Source: Hibiscus mutabilis
Taxonomy: Eukaryota > Streptophyta > Magnoliopsida > Malvales > Malvaceae
Assembly (NCBI GenBank): GCA_019671005.1
Contig: CM033752.1
Span: 10,974,001 to 11,038,000 of the forward strand
Length of the DNA stretch: 64,000 nucleotides
Direction of reading: 5' to 3'
Of this stretch, positions 60,374-64,000 are shown one piece after another. The notes beneath the pieces were generated by a model. It worked only from the letters and a program-made list of their open reading frames with translations. It did not search any database and was not told the origin of the DNA. A program made the position numbers and the translations under genes. How positions within the stretch are numbered: the stretch's first letter is position 1; every line of letters begins with the position of its first letter.

Positions 60374-61640
60374 TCACGATTGTGGTAAAGATTGGATCAC
60401 AGACTTAATAAAAACCTCTCGACCACTGTACGAGAGGAGGTGTTTATCCCAATTAGACATACATGAGTTTACCTTATCCCTAGCAAAACCTAGTGATGCA
60501 GTTTTATTTTTTCGGATCAGGAGTGGAACTCCGAGGTAGATCCATGGGTCATCCCCTTCACGAACTCGAAGAATATCATGGACTTCCTGCTTATGTTCAG
60601 GAGAAGTTCTTGGGCTAAAAAAGATCGTTGATTTTTCAAAGTTTATTGCTTGACTAGAGGAAGATGCATATAGTTGTAGTATATCTTTTAAATAGGAAGC
60701 CTCTGTAGTGTCATTACTAATAAAGACCATGCTATCATCAGCAAAACGTAGGTGATTCACACGAGGCCCATGACGGCTAGCACAAAGGCCCGAGAGTTGT
60801 CCTGTCTGTTGCTCAGTAAGAAAGGTAGCCGATAGCCCTTGAGTGCAGATAAGGAATAAGAAAAGTGAAAGAGGGTCACCTTTTCTTAAGCCACGTTGGG
60901 GGTAGAACACTGGCGAGAGTGAACCATTTACTTGAGCAGTAAAGGAAACTGTTGAGATACATCTCATGATGATATCAACCCAAGAGTTTGCGAATCCCAT
61001 CTGAATCATAATCCGCTGTTGGAATGACCACTCCACACGATCAAATGTTTTTTCCATGTCTAATTTTAGAGTAGTGCCCTGAAAAAGACTTGATCCCCTT
61101 GAATTGATAGAGCGAATCAATTCATGGGCGATTAAAATATTGTTTGTGATATTCCTTCACTTAAAAAAGTAGCCTGTGTGTCACTGATGCAGAAGGGAAT
61201 TACAGACTTCATTCAGTTAACAAGCACTTTGGCAACGATTTTATATATAACTGTGCAAAGATTGATTGGTCGTAGCTGTCTCATATTGGTAGGTTCTTTG
61301 ACTTTTGGAATTAGGACCAATACAGTTCTATTAACTATAGCTATATATGCATTACCGGACAAAAGATTCAAACATAGTGTAATGATGTCCTGGCCAATTG
61401 TATCCCAATGTTGACGATAAAAACCACTGGGAAGACCATCAACCCCGATGCTTTTTTTGGATTAATGTCCAAAAAAGCAGAAAAGATTTCGGCCTCTGTG
61501 ATTGGTCTTGTCAAAGTAGCATTCATTTTAGGTGTGATAGAAGGTGCGATATTGTCTAAGATAATCGGAGAGATAGATGGCCCGGAAGTGGTGAATAGCT
61601 CTTGAAAATAATCAATGACAATTTCCATAATTTCTTTCAT
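60374..61640 (-). pseudogene. LINE C reverse transcriptase, main copy
   Basis: 61640-61368 is the pre-RT part (VIDYFQELFTTSGPS, DINPKKASG where KAPG is expected). 61120-60374 (248 codons) has LDMEKTFDRVEW (first Asp), GLRKGDPLSLFLFLICTQ, HLRFADDSMVF (catalytic Asp pair intact), NFEKSTIFF and YLGVPLLIRK. A frame break lies between the two parts near 61,150-61,370. It would copy RNA at the nicked target. Confidence 0.88.
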
Positions 61641-61778
61641 ATTTTCTTGCCATATGTTAGAGGTGTTAAATAAGCCTCGAAATTTATTTTTCTTACGTCT
61701 TCCGTTAGCTCAGGCGTGAAAGAAGGAAGTGTTTGTGTCTCTATGAGCAAGCTAAGATATACGAGATCGTTGGAATTT

Positions 61779-62956
61779 TAACCGAGCAAAAAGTTCTAAA
61801 ATTGAGGTTAAGCAATATAATCTTGTTCAAAAGCCCATAACTAAATATTTTAAGTCTTAAAATTTGATTTAATCTTATTTTTCAGCCGTTTTGTTGGGGT
61901 TTAAGGCGTGCATGCCTAAATGGGCATTACAGTGGACTCATTGGAATTTTAATCGAGTAAAAAGTTCTAAAACTGAGGTTAAGCAGTATAATCTTGTTCA
62001 AAATCCCATAACTAAATATTTTAAGTATTAAAATTTGATTTAATCTTATTTTTCGGCCGTTTTGTTGGGGTTTAAGGTGTGCATGTCTAAATGGTCTTTA
62101 TAGTGGACTCGTTGGAACTTTAACCGAGTAAAAAGTTCTAAAATTGAGGTTCAGCTTTATAATCATGTTCAAAAGCCCGTAACTAAAAATTTTAAGTCAC
62201 AAATTTTGATTTAATCTTCATTTTCGGCCATTTTGTTGGGTTTAAGGCGTGTATGTCTAAATGGGCTTCATAGTGGACCCCTTAGAATTTTAACCAAATA
62301 AATGTTTTGAAATTGAGTTTAAGCTATAGAATCATATTCAAAATCCCATAATCAAATATTTTAACTCATAAAATTTGATTAAATCTTATTTTGTTGCCAT
62401 TTTGTTGGGTTAAAGGCATGCATGTCAAAATGGGCTTTATAGTGGACCCGTTGGAATTTTAACCAAGTAAAAAGTTTTGAAATTGAGGTTAAGCTATATA
62501 ATCATGGCCCATAATCAAATATTTTAATTCATAAAATTTGATTTAATCTTATTTTGTGGCCATTTTGTTGGGTTTAAGGTATGCGTGTCTAAATGGGGTT
62601 TATAGTGGATCTGCTAGAATTTTAACCGAGTAAAAATTTTTGAAATTGAGGTTAAGCTATATAATCATATTCAAAAGCCCATAATCACATATTTTAACTC
62701 ATAAAATTTAATTGAATCTTATTTTGTGGCCATTTTGTTGGGTTTAAGGCATGCATGTCTAAATGGGCTTTACAGTGGACCCGTTGGACTTTTAACCGAG
62801 TAAAAATTTTTGAAAATGAGGTTAATATGTATAATCATGTTCAAAAGCCCATAACTAAATACCTTAAGTCATAAAATATGATTTAATCTTATTTTCGGGT
62901 GTTTTGTTTGGGTTTAAGACGTGCATGTCTAAATGGGCTTTATAGTAGACTCTTTG
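61779..62956. repeat. 170-bp satellite array, block 8
   Basis: About seven monomers. They are paralogous to the satellite right of LINE fragments A and B: agtcacaaattttgattt occurs at 62,195, then gagtttaagctatagaat. The array ends in mid-monomer (gactctttg) where an LTR begins. Confidence 0.92.
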
Positions 62957-64000
62957 TGTAACACCCAAAAATTGGTCTAGTCGAAATTAGTTTCCAATGA
63001 TCAATTTTTTTTATCGGAATGGTCCAATAACTTTAATGATTCCCACTTTGTACTCAATTGTATTGTAATGAACTTTAATTGAGCTTAATTGTTGATCTTG
63101 GGCCTTTTTGAAAGAATTGAAAGTCATTTAATGACTAAATTGTGAAAATTGAAAGTTTAGGGGTAAAAGTGCAAACTTTGAAAAGTTGATGGACCACCCT
63201 CATAATTATACCAATTAGAAGTGTGAGTCACCTCCTTACTTAGCCTAATTCACATGAAGATGGTGGCTATTGTCATAAAAGATGACAATTGATTTTGGAA
63301 AAGGGGTGAAAATATTTGTGTTAATTAAAAGGTTTCCTCCCAAGCTACGAAACCATTTGATTGGTTGCTTGGGAGGCAATCATTATGGGGGGGGTAAGCT
63401 ATTCGGCTATAAGGAAAAAGGGGAAGCAGAGAAAGTGTAAAAATATTTTCAACAAACCGAGACAAAGCTCCCAAATTCCTTCATCCTTTCCACCAAATTG
63501 AACAAGCTAACACCACCATTGTTGTCTTCTTCACGGAGCTCAAGCAAGCACTTCACTTGGTCCCTTAGGTTTTCTTTGATTTCTCTACATCATTAGAAAG
63601 CTATAGAATTGGAGAGTTAAATCCCTAAATCAATTTATCAATTCCATAGATTATTGAAGTTTAATTTCAAGATTAAAGTCTTGAAATGTCAAGGTTATAC
63701 CCAAGTGCTTGAAGCTTGATTCCATGGAAATATTGTTGCCTATAAGTTATACTAAGCTTAAATATCTATTTTGAATCAATAGTTTTGATTCTAACTATTT
63801 CCCCTAACTTATGCCTAGCTCAAGTGTTGGAGGAAGGGCCACATCTCCATCGAAGGCTAAGTGCAAGGGGATTGTCATCCGAGAGCCGTAGTAGCTTCAG
63901 ATTTTGAGGTGAGTTAGTCGGAGTCTCGGGATTAGGCTAGGTGCCTTTCTCGGTTTCATTTTCATTGAATATGATATAGCTATCATTGGATTTAAGGTCA
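62957..64000 (+). mobile_element. 5' part of a gypsy-type LTR, cut by the window end
   Basis: It starts TGTAACACCC, the usual left terminus of many plant Ty3/gypsy LTRs, directly at the satellite boundary. The next kilobase is AT-rich and noncoding in both strands, with a 'ctcaagcaagcacttcacttgg' type leader-like stretch near 63,540 and no long ORF. The right end, any internal region and the target duplication are outside the window. Its inverted terminus matches the LTR end at 1-148. Confidence 0.65.

Larger units (their letters stand above)
57500..61778 (-). mobile_element. 5'-truncated LINE with internal tandem duplication (LINE C)
   Basis: The insertion at 57,513-61,765 is flanked by a 13-bp direct repeat (tcgttggaatttt) at 57,500-57,512 and 61,766-61,778. 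On the minus strand the order is: pre-RT region, RT, zf-RVT-like region, RT again, connecting region, zf-RVT-like region again, RNase H and 3' UTR. Endonuclease and ORF1 are missing because of 5' truncation. The target duplication ends in TTTT followed by AA, as expected for an L1-type endonuclease. All frames are broken. Confidence 0.87.

Overview
The window is repeat DNA from a flowering plant nucleus, of the kind found in centromeric or pericentromeric heterochromatin. I find no single-copy host gene, tRNA or rRNA. The groundwork is an AT-rich tandem satellite with a period close to 170 bp; the same landmark falls at 491, 661 and 831, for example. It fills most of the window and has been invaded by plant-type retroelements. 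These are an Athila-like Ty3/gypsy element, LINEs whose C-terminal RNase H domain is of the plant RVT_3 type, and fragments of other LTR elements. The species cannot be named from the sequence.

Layout. Positions 1-148 are the end of an LTR that starts outside the window. Satellite runs 149-958. A block of 4.2 kb (959-5130) holds a probable large LTR (TG...CA ends) and a further LTR-like fragment. Satellite resumes at 5131. From about 6.7 to 24.9 kb lies a composite higher-order array. Each unit of about 1.59 kb joins roughly six satellite monomers to about 0.62 kb copied from the antisense strand of a LINE RNase H region. There are eleven clear copies and one scrambled copy. A LINE-derived element with only ORF1 and a 3' tail sits at 25.2-27.7 kb, and a second copy sits at 54.3-56.9 kb. 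Satellite follows at 27.7-32.9 kb.

A 12.0-kb Athila-like element lies on the minus strand at 32,892-44,933. It has two LTRs of about 1.5 kb, a 5-bp target duplication with one mismatch, a primer site matching tRNA-Asp, gag, protease-RT-RNase H-integrase and a downstream env-position ORF. All of its genes carry stops or frameshifts. Satellite then continues to 62,956, interrupted by two short LINE 3' ends (about 45.0 and 51.9 kb), the second ORF1-only element, and a 4.25-kb 5'-truncated, internally duplicated LINE at 57.5-61.8 kb. From 62,957 to the window edge is the start of another gypsy-type LTR.

How the parts fit. Each monomer carries a TTTT/AA site of the kind cut by L1-type endonucleases, and the LINE 3' ends lie exactly there. 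Long blocks of satellite have been duplicated with their LINE insertions. The Athila element entered only one of these duplicates, so its empty site survives at 51,800. The likely history is LINE invasion of the satellite, capture and amplification of a LINE piece as new satellite, block duplication, then Athila insertion.
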